Positions 10,619 through 20,996 of a stretch of 48,053 nucleotides of DNA are shown piece after piece. Position 1 is the first letter of the stretch. Each line of letters begins with the position of its first letter. Both the position numbers and the translations under genes were made by a program. The DNA is taken from assembly GCF_000203795.2 (NCBI RefSeq), contig NW_006281113.1, positions 352,780 through 400,832 of the forward strand, read 5' to 3'. This DNA is from Batrachochytrium dendrobatidis JAM81 (Eukaryota; Chytridiomycota; Chytridiomycetes; Rhizophydiales). The notes beneath the pieces were generated by a model. It was given only the letters and a program-made list of their open reading frames with translations, did no database searches and was not told where the DNA came from.

Positions 10619-11521
10619 ATGAAATACACTGACATACTATTCTTACTGACTGCGGCAGCAACCGCTAATGCAATACTGATCCCATTTAAAAAAGATAGTC
10701 CATCCCAAGCATCAGACATTTTTAGTCAAGTGTCCAGCCCAACCAATGAACCTAATCCAAGTGCTCCTGGCGAAAACTGGCAAGGCCTAATTAATGCAAT
10801 CAATTCAAGAGTCTCCAACGAAAACTGGCAACAATCAATTAATGAACCCAGCCCAAGTACTTCCAGTCAAGACCAGCAAAACCCAATGGATGTAGCTAGT
10901 TCAGGTACTTTCAGTCAAAGCAAGCAACATCTAACTAACGAGCTTGGTCCAGAGGTTTTTGAAGAAGACTGGAAAATTCTAATGGATCAATCTGATCCAA
11001 GTATTCATGAAGACTGGAAAAGCTTAATTGATACAATCAATTCAATCAATTCAAACCAGGATCAGCAACTCCCAATGGATCAACCTGGTCCAAGCACTTC
11101 CAGTCAAGGTCATCAACTCCCAATGGATCAACCTGGTCCAAGCACTTCCAGTCAAGGTCATCAACAACCAATGAATGTAGCCAACCCGAATCATACTGGC
11201 TCAAGTCAAAGAATTGTATTAAGCAGAAGACAACAAACAGTTCTTGATTCTCGAAAGACAAAACTTAAAAACGCTAAAAAGTTGAAAAAGGTGAAACATA
11301 AAATCTATTATGATTATGTAGCCCTTGGACTCGATCAACATTTAAAAGAAGTGTTAAACCAAGATACATCCGAGTCAACGTACAGTCCAAACACTGAAAA
11401 GCAATATAAAAAAGATTATAAAGCGGCAAAGAAAAAAGTATACAATATAAGACAACGATTGAAAGATCTTATGAAAAAGCATGATTTGAAATTCGAAGAA
11501 CCGAATTCAGATTCGGATTGA
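10619..11521 (+). CDS. Secreted repeat-containing basic protein, 300 aa
   Basis: A single exon with a clear signal peptide (MKYTDILFLLTAAATANA). The middle is rich in Ser, Pro, Gln and Asn and holds imperfect repeats: ENWQ- or EDWK-type segments (residues about 50-145), then MDQPGPSTSSQGHQ repeats (about 150-185). The last ~100 residues are strongly basic and helical (RKTKLKNAKKLKKVKHK, later KKDYKAAKKKVYNIRQRLKD) and end in an acidic tail. This layout, a signal peptide plus a variable linker plus a Lys-rich helical tail, also fits the gene at 35014, so the two may belong to one broad secreted class. No catalytic motif is visible and the role is unknown. A TATA box lies upstream and AATAAA about 25 bases after the stop (near 11546). 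Confidence 0.85.
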   Translation: MKYTDILFLLTAAATANAILIPFKKDSPSQASDIFSQVSSPTNEPNPSAPGENWQGLINAINSRVSNENWQQSINEPSPSTSSQDQQNPMDVASSGTFSQSKQHLTNELGPEVFEEDWKILMDQSDPSIHEDWKSLIDTINSINSNQDQQLPMDQPGPSTSSQGHQLPMDQPGPSTSSQGHQQPMNVANPNHTGSSQRIVLSRRQQTVLDSRKTKLKNAKKLKKVKHKIYYDYVALGLDQHLKEVLNQDTSESTYSPNTEKQYKKDYKAAKKKVYNIRQRLKDLMKKHDLKFEEPNSDSD

Positions 11522-11545
11522 TGATTTGCCAATGAATTTGATTTT

Positions 11546-11551
11546 GAATAA
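11546..11551 (+). terminator. Poly(A) signal of the 10619 gene
   Basis: AATAAA 25 bases after the TGA stop. Confidence 0.5.
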
Positions 11552-11932
11552 ATTTAAACTTTATTTTGTTGATATTTGTCGAGTATTGTGAATGGGTCAA
11601 CAACCATATTATTGATTGAATACTGTGTTAAGTATTACATTGACAGTTACTGGATTGTTGATTGACACATTGACACGGTTTATTACATATACATTAATGA
11701 CATGACAACAATCAGTGTTGATTGTAACTATCAGTCAGACTTGCAATCACTTGCCAGTTGCATGATATCATCGACTGATCATGTCGTGTATTGTACAACA
11801 AACGGAGCAATACACTTGTTGAAAGTCGGATGTAGATTGCAACATCAACTGGTTTGATATTGGTCAATTAGTGTTGTTTTATGACAGTTTACAATGTAAT
11901 ATATGCAGCATGGTATTAATGGTGTTGTATTG

Positions 11933-12180
11933 ACAACCGTATTCGTGTAAAATGAATCATTTGATATCCATCATGCAATGACTGTGTTATGCATTGCAAT
12001 ATACAATGGTTATTGTACATTGACTGCATTGCGTGTTTGATTATAACAACCATCATGACACACAATCAGACTATAATGTTGAATCTACACGTTGTGCACT
12101 CTTAGTAATCATACATTATACAATCATCAAGTTTGAACCCACATTCATGTATTGTGTTTGATTGTCGATATTGCCAATAC
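11933..12180 (+). mobile_element. Short mariner-like element, right arm of an inverted pair
   Basis: Starts with ACAACCGTATTCGTGTAAAA and continues through sequence that matches 10060-10291 in reverse complement. The end near 12180 is where similarity to the left arm fades. Confidence 0.6.
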
Positions 12181-12890
12181 AACTCTGTACATTTGTTGTA
12201 TTCTGAATCACGGATACGATCGCAATTTAGTTCAACAACAATGGTTGTACATGTCAGTAATGCAACTATTGTTTGCATGTCAATCACCACCAACAACACC
12301 GCTGTATTGTCAATCAGTCCACGACACTGTTATTTAGTGATCCATTTATGTCAATACGACTGCAAGTTGTCGTTATATGACGTATTCTGGACATGGTTTT
12401 GATATTACACATCCAGTTCCATCACATTGTTGCTGACCCATGATTGTAACACTGTATGTCACCATAATCATGAACATGGACATGAGCATGTGGTTTCATG
12501 TATAATATTACAACCACGCATGTCGTTGGTCGAATCATCACTACTAGTGTACAATACACTACACTGCACTACATGTATGTTGACATGTGTTGTACCAAGT
12601 TGGTTGCATTGCTACAATGTGGTATGCGTCAACCTGTTTGGATTACAGTTGTGCAGCATATTAATACTGTACACATGTGATTATTGTTGGTATTGGTGTT
12701 GCATGTGTCAATACGACATGACAAGCAATATCATATCGACACAATACACACATGCATGTCAGCATCATCAATGTGTACAACTATGCAATATACAATCAAC
12801 TGTATTGTATTGTAAATACAAGTGTCGATGTACAATATGATATCATGCCAACCAAGACTGTGGAATAATCAGATACAATATTAAATGTCA
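12181..12890. other. Intergenic stretch, no gene seen
   Basis: AT-rich. Overlapping Cys/His-rich frames here arise from TGT/CAT-rich sequence and show no domain. Confidence 0.5.
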
Positions 12891-12903
12891 GATGGCAATT
12901 GTA

Positions 12904-12910
12904 TTTTATT
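12904..12910 (-). terminator. Poly(A) signal of the 13746 gene
   Basis: AATAAAA on the minus strand, about 210 bases after the stop codon of the secreted coiled-coil gene. Confidence 0.4.
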
Positions 12911-13116
12911 CAAACAAAAATACAACAGATTCAGTTGAAATCAGTTTAGATTAGCATTCAAATCAATTGAATGAATCGTCGTTTAGATCAATTCAAATGA
13001 TTTGACCCTCCATGAAACAAGGAGATCGTGCGGATTGGAAAAAGTTTGAGGTGCTCAAGTCAAAGAAGTTGTAAGCGTCTCCTCAGATGGTGTGCTGACC
13101 ATTAGGATTGTGGTTT

Positions 13117-13746
13117 CTAAGTCATACTAGAAGGGGAGTTATTGAATTTGGTAATATGATTTGCAATGACAGAATTTGAACCAAGTTCCCTGCGAGCATC
13201 ATCCATCTGACTATCTGGAATATCTCCGAAAAAGTATTTTATAAGATCTACTTCTGCCTCCACCAGGTATATCAGTAACTCATCAAGGTCTGATTCGGCT
13301 TTAATTTTCTGGTTTTGGAGATCTTCAACTTCGGATTTTATTTCGTCAATCTCCTCGACAAGCTTTAAATGGTTCTTCTGGTAGTCTGCTTCTTCTTTCC
13401 CTTCGAATTCAGATTTCAGCTCCTCGATCTCTCTTTCCAACTTGCCCATCAAGTTTTTTCGATTAGTAATCGCGCCACCTAGCAAACTGCACACTCTTTT
13501 TACTTCATTGACATCATCCTTGATTCGTGAGTAGTCTTCGACCAACGTCTCGCCCTCAGCTGAAAGTGAATCAAGACCAACTAAATCTAGACCAGAAGTT
13601 GAAGTGCTAGATCCAGCATCTCCATTCGATCCAAGAGGAACTAAAGTAGAAGTTGGTTCGGCACTCATGGTTGTACTAGAAAGAACCGGACTAGCTGTAG
13701 TAACTGAGCAAGCAAGCAGGATTGATGCCAATATTGTGAGTTTCAT
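13117..13746 (-). CDS. Secreted coiled-coil protein, 209 aa
   Basis: The chosen start is the ATG at 13746, because it places a signal peptide at the N-terminus (MKLTILASILLACSVTTAS); the open frame extends 15 codons further without an ATG. A Ser/Thr-rich linker (residues about 20-55) follows, then a long acidic/basic heptad region (about 65-165, with KLEREIEELKSEFEGKEEA and EEIDEIKSEVEDLQNQKIKA) that should form a coiled coil. The C-terminal 40 residues are mixed and end in SSMT. No enzyme motif. Probably an exported structural or effector-like protein. TATAAATA lies 61 bases upstream of the ATG. Confidence 0.8.
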   Translation of the reverse strand: MKLTILASILLACSVTTASPVLSSTTMSAEPTSTLVPLGSNGDAGSSTSTSGLDLVGLDSLSAEGETLVEDYSRIKDDVNEVKRVCSLLGGAITNRKNLMGKLEREIEELKSEFEGKEEADYQKNHLKLVEEIDEIKSEVEDLQNQKIKAESDLDELLIYLVEAEVDLIKYFFGDIPDSQMDDARRELGSNSVIANHITKFNNSPSSMT

Positions 13747-13806
13747 TTTACTGGTCTGGTTGAGCAAGTTGTAATAAATGTCATTCAACACGTCGGTTTT
13801 GGGTCG

Positions 13807-13814
13807 TATTTATA
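13807..13814 (-). promoter_or_regulatory. TATA box of the 13746 gene
   Basis: TATAAATA on the minus strand, 61 bases upstream of the chosen start. It also argues against a start much further upstream. Confidence 0.5.
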
Positions 13815-13829
13815 TCCATTATCGATCGG

Positions 13830-14589
13830 ATAATATGAAAAGCATGTTCCTTGAATGGCCGTCATAAGGAACTCGTGTTGTCAGGGTTGGTGCTGATTGT
13901 TTGTCATTGATGCTAAAGTAACTTCAAAAGAAGATCCCTTTATAAAAATATCCGCAATCTTGATCGAGCCGCCGCTTAATTATATGCATTCAGATATCAT
14001 ACGGCTGATTGTGTGTGGGGTTCCCCATCTTTTTGAACCCTAAAACGGCTAGTGATCACAGTATGAACAAGTAGGTACAAGTTAAAAGTAATGTTGCATA
14101 GCCTATATAGAGTAGCTATGTCATTCGATTATTAGATGGTTAACCGTTAGTCGATATAACGGTCACCAATGTGGTCGCGATACTCGATGCTTTTCAAATG
14201 GCATGATTCAAGCACGTCATGGTTTAGCGATATTCTCCATTAAACTCTATACAATCAATCACTTTTGTAAATTGTAATAGTGAAGATTGGCATTCAATAT
14301 AGCGCAGTGATAAGAGTTGTATAATGTAGAGGAATGAATAAAGTCAGTGATTCATTAATAGAGGATAGTATTGATCCTTTTATAGTAGTTTAATTGAGTC
14401 CTGATATAATAATAAATCACCATCATGCAACCACTCGACAAAACACACTTGAGCACTAATAATTCCAACTTTAACACTTGTAGCATACTTGATTATCAAA
14501 CAGCAATCATTAATATCCATTAAACCACCATCAATTCAATACGTGCTGGATTGCTGTCTATTCTCACGTCTTGTTGAACCACATTACTA
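13830..14589. other. Intergenic stretch, no gene seen
   Basis: Upstream region of the secreted coiled-coil gene. No convincing frame, RNA or repeat recognised. Confidence 0.5.
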
Positions 14590-15135
14590 TTAAACTCAAT
14601 CTACAACCGCATTCACGTAAAATGAAACACTGAATAAAAGTATCCAGTAAACAGTCAGTTTTATGAAATGTTTGGTATCAACTTACTAAACACTATTCTC
14701 TCTAAATTCGATAAAGTGTATTAATATTTCTCCTCCACGGTCACTTGTATAAAACAGCCAAACAAATATAATCACATCAGTCCCGGTCTGCCTTTTACTT
14801 GTTCGGTCTTCAATCCTACTTTTTTACAAACCAAGCATCTAAAGTAAACAGCTGCTGCGTCCCTGTGACGTGCAATCTTGTTTTCTTGAACTAGACGCAA
14901 ACGTATCCATGACATTTAGAATACAACAAATGGAGTTTGATTGACAACATTAAAACAATCGAGCCCAATATCAAACTTGGTGATCGTGCAATCTATGGTT
15001 ATACCAAAAAAAGAGTCTCGGTTGAAAATCATAGTTTGATCGTGTTTATTGAAGCAGTTAATTTGTAGTAGGAAATTGCAACGAGTATTTAACCATTGTG
15101 TATTCCAAAGCAAAATGGTTTCAAATCTATAGATA
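14590..15135 (+). mobile_element. Degenerate mariner-like short element
   Basis: Begins TACAACCGCATTCACGTAAA. It aligns along its length with 19086-19573: shared words around TGAACTAGA-CGC-AA-GTATCC, GACAACA-T-AAACAAT and CCAAAGCAAAAT. It lies just downstream of the TAF12 stop codon. Frames within it (such as 14916-15314) look accidental. Confidence 0.55.
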
Positions 15136-15329
15136 TCAAAATAGAAACAGAATTCATACAATAACAATCTATTAGCCAAGTATAGCAAGACGTCGACTTG
15201 TTTCAAAAAATCAAATGTTTTATGACAAACTGCATAGTATGGGTCAATTAATAAATTACCAACGCAGTTATACCAACTATAAATCAATAGTGACAATCTC
15301 ACCAAGCTTGGCATGATTAAAAATATTCA

Positions 15330-16693
15330 CTAATTGCGTTTTTTGGCTCGCAGACGCTCAGACCGCTTTATCATGCTAGATTTACGAATTGTCTCACGAA
15401 TATGTAGTATGCGGCTAGCGTGAACTCGCTGTCCGGTCTTGCGTCTCCGAGTAATTTCAGGAAGCTCTTCACCAAATCCAGGCACACGAATATCATAGTT
15501 GCGATCTGAGGTGTTACATTTCATGAGTTACAAGTTTAAAGGATATCGAGCCCATTAAAAAAGATACTACATACCTAAATGTAACTGAGCGTCTTTCAAT
15601 TCCAGCGTTGTTGAATGACGGTGCTTTGCCAATAGACAAGAACTATGCGCTACTTTAAGTACAAAATCACTGGCAACATCCAAGAGTAGCTTGTGTCGAA
15701 AGATTGATCATTATACAAAAGACATGAGTATACGCAGCTACCCAATCACAGTATGGATATACCAAAAACCTACATCTTCCACGTCCACATCCAACTTTTG
15801 TTCTGCATCTACCTGACGCATTAAAGCTCGCAAAGCATCTTTTGAAAACAGGGGCTGTGAAGACATGTCTATCAATGAAGAATCTACCAGTTTTATCAGA
15901 TCCCAAAACACTAAACAAAAGGCTGGCAATCCTATTAATAAATCAAGATAAAGTATTACCAGAAGACAGAGTAGAAAAGGCAGATCGCAGTCCCATTGGT
16001 CGAACTTGGAAACATATTCAATAGTCACGCAGGTTAATGATTCACCATCATCACAGTTACATCTATAGCACGGTTTAATCAACTAGAAGTTACGACAACA
16101 TACTTCCTCCAGCAGAGTTTAGAGATCCTGCAACTGCTGCAACTGCTGCAGCAGTGACACTTGAATTTGCAGATGACGATGCAGCAGCATGCATAGCAGC
16201 ATATTGTAGCAGAACTTGCTGATGAAAATTGGCCATTGGAACATTAAAGTTGGAAAAACTTGATTGAGAGGTAGCATGCATTTTGGAACCAGCCGAACTG
16301 GCAGCTACCAACCTCTGTGCGTCCTGCTATTACAATGGTGTTTAGATGTATTATTCAAGACATGTTTGAACAAATCTTATCAATATGATGGATCAAGCTA
16401 ATGACCCAGAAATAAGATTCTCAAGGACTATAAAACATACCGTCAAGTCTGTAGAGCCATGCTGGTTTGAAGTGTCTATGGTTCATGTTAGTGTTTTATC
16501 CAGAAACATTAAAACCGCATTAATGAACAACACAGACTGGTGCAGTAACACTTGTTAAAGTATTCACTGCAGCAAACCTGACCATTGAGTCGAATGAGAA
16601 TGTAAACCCATAGCATAGCCTACCAGAAGTGCTCTGACCAGCGTTTTTCTCACTCGCTACTAGAATAGATCTTCTGGTTGGTCGGTCTTTCAT
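15330..16693 (-). CDS. TAF12: TFIID/SAGA subunit TAF12, six exons
   Basis: Exons: 16693-16624, 16475-16441, 16326-16104, 15868-15774, 15689-15575 and 15505-15330. All junctions are GT-AG and all phases agree, giving 237 residues. The histone fold begins near SKDALRALMRQVDAEQKLD and continues through VEDLLLDVASDFVLKVAHSS, LLAKHRHSTTLELKDAQLHL and the diagnostic DRNYDIRVPGFG. A basic tail follows. The N-terminal third is low in complexity (Gln/Asn-, then Ala/Ser-rich), as in other TAF12 proteins. TAF12 pairs with TAF4 in TFIID and with Ada1 in SAGA, acting in nuclear transcription initiation. The start ATG at 16693 is the first in frame; an earlier exon cannot be excluded. No residue of the fold appears damaged. 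Confidence 0.9.
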
Positions 16694-16896
16694 TGGAGTA
16701 GTAAAGTATATGAAACTAATTGAAACTAAAAGTCAATCCAAAAGGTTAGAGTCAAGTATCCAGTCTGAATAATATGCAGCAATTCATACCGAGACTAATA
16801 AATATCGATAAAAATGAATATCAAGATTAGCGAGTATCGACACAATGAATATCGAGAGCAGTTTGAGCAAGCCGGTTAAATTCAATTGTCAAAACT

Positions 16897-16976
16897 ATTG
16901 GAATATTCATCATTTAATCATACTCTAAATTCATCAATTGGAATATTCATCATTTAATCATATTCTAGATTCATCA
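16897..16976 (+). repeat. 40-bp tandem duplication
   Basis: Two adjacent 40-base units starting ATTGGAATATTCATCATTTA, differing by about two bases. They lie in the shared upstream region between the TAF12 and pseudokinase genes, which are divergent. Confidence 0.9.
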
Positions 16977-17200
16977 ATTAGTTGTATTCGTATCTAAACT
17001 TTATATTTTACTGTTGAATCAAATGAGAATGCTTCAACAAGTGCAGATACAAACTTGGATATTTGCCATTCTATACTTATTCAATCTTGTAAATTCGGGT
17101 GTTTTCCTTCATTAATACAACTCACATTTTTATATCTACAAAACTTGCCCTTCATCGCTGCTCAAACTGCTTTACAAGTCCTCAACTACTCTCATTAACC

Positions 17201-19003
17201 ATGCATTTGGCCATGAAAAATATATTTTTCAGTACTATACCAGCATCTTTGAGGTCCATCAAGAATAGCATTGGTCAAATTCAACCCAACCGAATAGCTC
17301 TTGGAACTCTTGGAATGCATACTGGCTTGTTTATAGTGGCATTTGCCAAGCAAATCCAGACATCAGACCCATCAGTAGAATCCAGTATGCCCATGTTTAT
17401 TACTATCGGACTTTTACTAGATCATATCTGCCATTATTTGGAGCAGCTAGCACAGAAAAGCCTGTTGCAGCAAATATTACAAATGGACAGTACAGCCAAT
17501 GCGCTTTTGCTATTTGACATTAGACTGATTGAGCTGATCGAGGTAAATACTATTTTGAGCTCCATCAACTGATGGTGAATTCTCCAATCAGCTAGCAAGT
17601 TGCTATTATTTGTGTTTGATACTCACTATCAATTTGTTAGGACATGAATTTGACCATCTCTTATGAAGAACACTCCATGGCTTTAGCATTGAAGCAAGAT
17701 AGCAAGGATTTTTCTCGCCTAGTCCTTAGCCTGGGCTCAAGTACACAAATATCGACAAAGTAAGATCTGCCTGCTACTATAACTGATTAATCCTTTGTGA
17801 GGTATCCTAATCAAGTGATTTTACAATCCAATATGTTTGGGTTAAAAAGCTTTTTGGAAACTCTACACGATATTGAGATATTTACAGAATCCCGCATGTC
17901 TGAGCTCCCTGCCACTGAAAAGGCAAAGATGGAAAAGATACTTTCCAATGTATCCAAACTTCTTGCTAAAAAGATACACAGACTAGTTTCTTCGACAAAA
18001 ACATGGTCGATCCAAAGTAGCGGTGTGCATATTTTGACAAACGATCATCTAAAAACAACTCAACTTGGAGACTTGTATCATGGAGTTTGGAATGGTGCTC
18101 GTGTTGTGGTCGAAGTCATAACTGGAGTAGTGAATAGCCATATTGCAAAATTGATAGAAATCGATGCTGACATGTGGTTTCCGCTTGAGCATCCTCATAT
18201 TTCTAAACTTATGGGTGTATGCTTGAATGTCGAGCATCCATTTATTGTCACTCGTCCTATTATGTGCACACTATCCCATCATCTCAAGCATTCTTTGCCT
18301 CTAGACGCACTGGCTTGCAATAATATCGTTGTGTCTGTTGCCATGGGATTGTATTATTTGCATACACTTTCCGAGCCAGTTATTCATGGGAATCTAGATA
18401 CAGAAAACATATATTTAGGTGATTTATTATAGTATTATACACATTTTAGCAAATATTCTTATACTTACAAAATCGTAAATGCCTTTTTATCAAACATTGG
18501 TAGATCATGATGGGATTGTGTGCATATCTGGATTTGGAATGCTTCAGACTATTAAAGAGTTGTATAAAGAAAACAGTGATTGTCGTGATTTAAATCGGGT
18601 ATCTCCTAAATATCTTACCAAGGACTATCAGCCCAGTCTTCCTATGGATATATACGCGTTTGCAAGCGTATGTATGGAGGTTTATTCTAGCCAATCATGT
18701 TCACCTAATTCCTCAAATCATTCGATCAAGCATTTACCTTCTGGTGAACCATTGCTTCCGGTACAGTCGAAGCATGTTCCAGATTTGTTATGGGAAACGT
18801 TGAAGGCGTGTTGGAACCTGGAACCTTCTAAACGACCCAGTATTAAAACAATAATGCTGATTACTCGACAACTGCCAAACTCTTTGAACAACATTTCACC
18901 ATTAGCTACCAGCTCATTTCCATCACCTGCTATGCATTTTGATTGTATCAATCCACGCGATCCGCTCATGTCTAGTATTTTAAAACTGAATCTTTGTACA
19001 TAG
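17201..19003 (+). CDS. TKL-like pseudokinase with helical N-terminus, four exons
   Basis: Exons 17201-17542, 17641-17759, 17802-18418 and 18504-19003; all GT-AG, all in phase, 525 residues. The first ~220 residues are helical, without a signal peptide. The kinase-like domain runs from about residue 225: glycine-loop position LGDLYHGVWNGARVVVEVI, where the usual lysine of the VAIK motif is glutamate; then LEHPHISKLMGVC, a catalytic-loop position HGNLDTENIYLD (HRD aspartate replaced by Asn), and ISGFGML in place of DFG (the Asp is Gly). The later MDIYAFASVCMEVYS, LKACWNLEPSKRPS are standard TKL/tyrosine-kinase-like features. All three catalytic residues are lost together, so it is probably a binding or scaffold protein. 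AATAAA lies near 19050. The short introns suggest a normal host gene. Confidence 0.85.
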
Positions 19004-19085
19004 TTGTACAAACATGTTAAAACCTGATACTTTTCAATCTTTAATGTGGAAAATAAAAATTATAATTGGATTAGATGTGTCGTAT

Positions 19086-19573
19086 TACAGTCGTATTCAC
19101 ATAAAATGCAACACTAAATAAGAGTGTGTATAACAAACAGCCAGTCTCATGAAATGATTGGCGTCAGTTTATTGGTTGGCATTGTGCCATATACACTGTT
19201 TAGTTGATTGATACTGTTTGATGATTAGCATGTAGAATTGCATCCCTAAAATATGTTGAACTAGAACGCGAATGTATCCGATTAAAATACAAAGTTTGTA
19301 TAGATTTGACAACAATCAAACCAATATTTGGATTGCAATGCATCAATTTGGTCATTGTACAATGTATGGCCATGTCAAATGATGAGATTACTCCAGTTCA
19401 AACCGATGGTTTGATTGTGTACATCATACGACAAACGTTGTGTTTATTGAAGGATTAACAATGTATATTGATAAAGTTGATGTGTAGTATAGAACACTGC
19501 AAATAACTAACTATTGACCATCCAAAGCAAAATAATAATTAAAAATGTTTTGTTTTGCGTGAATAGTGCTAAT
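19086..19573 (+). mobile_element. Mariner-like short element, fuller copy
   Basis: Starts TACAGTCGTATTCACATAAA and ends near 19573 with sequence whose reverse complement resembles the start (ACTATTCACGCAAAAC). Length about 490 bases. No transposase frame. It lies just after the pseudokinase gene. Confidence 0.6.
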
Positions 19574-19839
19574 TATATCTGACGACAATACAAATTATAT
19601 TCAAAGTTTAGAAACTATTCAAAGCTGTTTAAAATCAACCGATCGATACACATGAGAGCACAACATCAACCCAACGTGATGGTCTAATGGCTGGCCAACA
19701 GGTTTCATGTGTGATAATACTGAATGACTGTCGAGTTAAACAGTACTTGCTATGTCTGTTGGGTTGAGCATACCAAGATATGTATTGGTACCACCACATG
19801 ATACATTACAGTTCAATGGGTGTTTTAAAAATGTTGGAT

Positions 19840-20367
19840 TGCTATTTGAAATATGTATTTGATACAATCAATGTGATTGATTCTGTAACATGTCCTGGTA
19901 GAATGGAATGAATTCAGCATCTAGATCTACCTATTTCAGATCCGCCTACAAATCGTCGTATTTTGCTTGATGGTGCACACAACCCATTGGTTGCTGTAGT
20001 TCGTGCAGACTAGGTCAACCATCAACAAAATGCAATAGCGCTACTTGCACATGTTTACTGGATTGTTGAATTTACTAATGGAATAGATATCCATAATTTA
20101 CTTTCATGCCTTGTTCAACCCAAGATCGTGTTTGTCGTTCCATTTGCACAACCACTTGATATGCTTTGGATTCATTCAGAGGATACTCGTATTATTGCAC
20201 ATGTGGCCAATACACTGATTCAAGGCGATACGCCATCGCAATGCTTTGACAGTTTTGCAAATGCGTGGAACGTTATCACATCTAGTAACACCGATTGCAT
20301 TGTTGCTATTTGTGGTTCACTTGATTTGGTATCTGAAGTGTACCGCACTCTACACATGACGTTTTAG
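19840..20367 (+). pseudogene. Folylpolyglutamate/dihydrofolate synthase fragment (C-terminal half)
   Basis: One frame carries the family signatures in order: CPGRME, then a stop where a Trp would fit, HLDLPISDPPTNRR, ILLDGAHNP (the Mur-ligase-type motif), a second stop after VVRAD, then KIVFVVPFAQPLD and, at the end, IVAICGSLDLVSEVYRTL. The two nonsense codons (TGA near 19909 and TAG at 20011) lie in an otherwise unbroken frame, and the ATP-binding N-terminal half is missing. It is therefore a truncated, inactivated copy. A functional gene is presumably elsewhere in the genome. Confidence 0.8.
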
Positions 20368-20739
20368 AGTCTACTTGAATTTGTGTTTGATGCACCATAT
20401 TTGTAATAAATACATTTGCATTGGTTGATGGCTTGCATGCATACTATCGTGTATTTTGAGATGCTCTAATGCATTGAATTGACTAACCATCTAGATGCAA
20501 CCCAACATGAATGTGCGGAAAATATCACATCAATGTACTAAACTACTCTAAACAATACACTATAACCAAAGTAAATTTGAAATCTACACATTCATCAACA
20601 CAATCCAATAGACATGCAGATACAACAAGATTGAACCACAAACAGTCTAAAGTTGTGGAAACACGACGGTAGAATCAACAAAATGGAAACTAAACACCAT
20701 GTGGCAAATGAGTGTTTAAACCAAGCTTTTTTAAATTCA

Positions 20740-20950
20740 AAGTGATTTTATAAAGCAATTTAATGGTTTTGTTTAAAAGTTTATTTAATAGGTATTTAAA
20801 AGGTATTGGAATAGGTTATTTTTAACAAGTTATTTAAAAGGTATTAGTGGGTATTTTTAACAGGTATTAGTTGGTTATCAATAGGTTATAATGGAAGGAG
20901 TAGATAGGTATCCAATAGGGTATAATGGAAGGGGTAGATAGTGATGGAGG
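20740..20950 (+). repeat. GGTATT-rich degenerate tandem repeats
   Basis: Many imperfect repeats of GGTATTTAAAAG / GGTATTAGT / GGTTAT. At the end, a direct repeat of TATAATGGAAGG-GGTAGATAG occurs twice (about 20885 and 20921). Noncoding. Confidence 0.75.
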
Positions 20951-20956
20951 TGGAGA

Positions 20957-20992
20957 TGGAATTGAAGCTTCCTTCCAAAAGCTTCAATTCCA
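20957..20992. terminator. 14-bp perfect inverted repeat just after a stop codon
   Basis: Arms 20957-20970 (TGGAATTGAAGCTT) and 20979-20992 with an 8-base spacer. It begins 4 bases past the stop codon (20997) of the basic protein gene on the minus strand, so it would form a hairpin in its 3' UTR. Confidence 0.6.
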
Positions 20993-20996
20993 AAGT

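Noticed and set aside
12427..12840. 137-codon Cys/His-rich frame that might be a zinc-binding protein
   Set aside because: Cys and His come from the TGT/CAT-rich background. No regular spacing of ligands, no start context, and several overlapping frames look the same.
15842..16024. 60-codon plus-strand frame
   Set aside because: Lies over TAF12 exon 4 and the intron before it, on the opposite strand. No features of its own.
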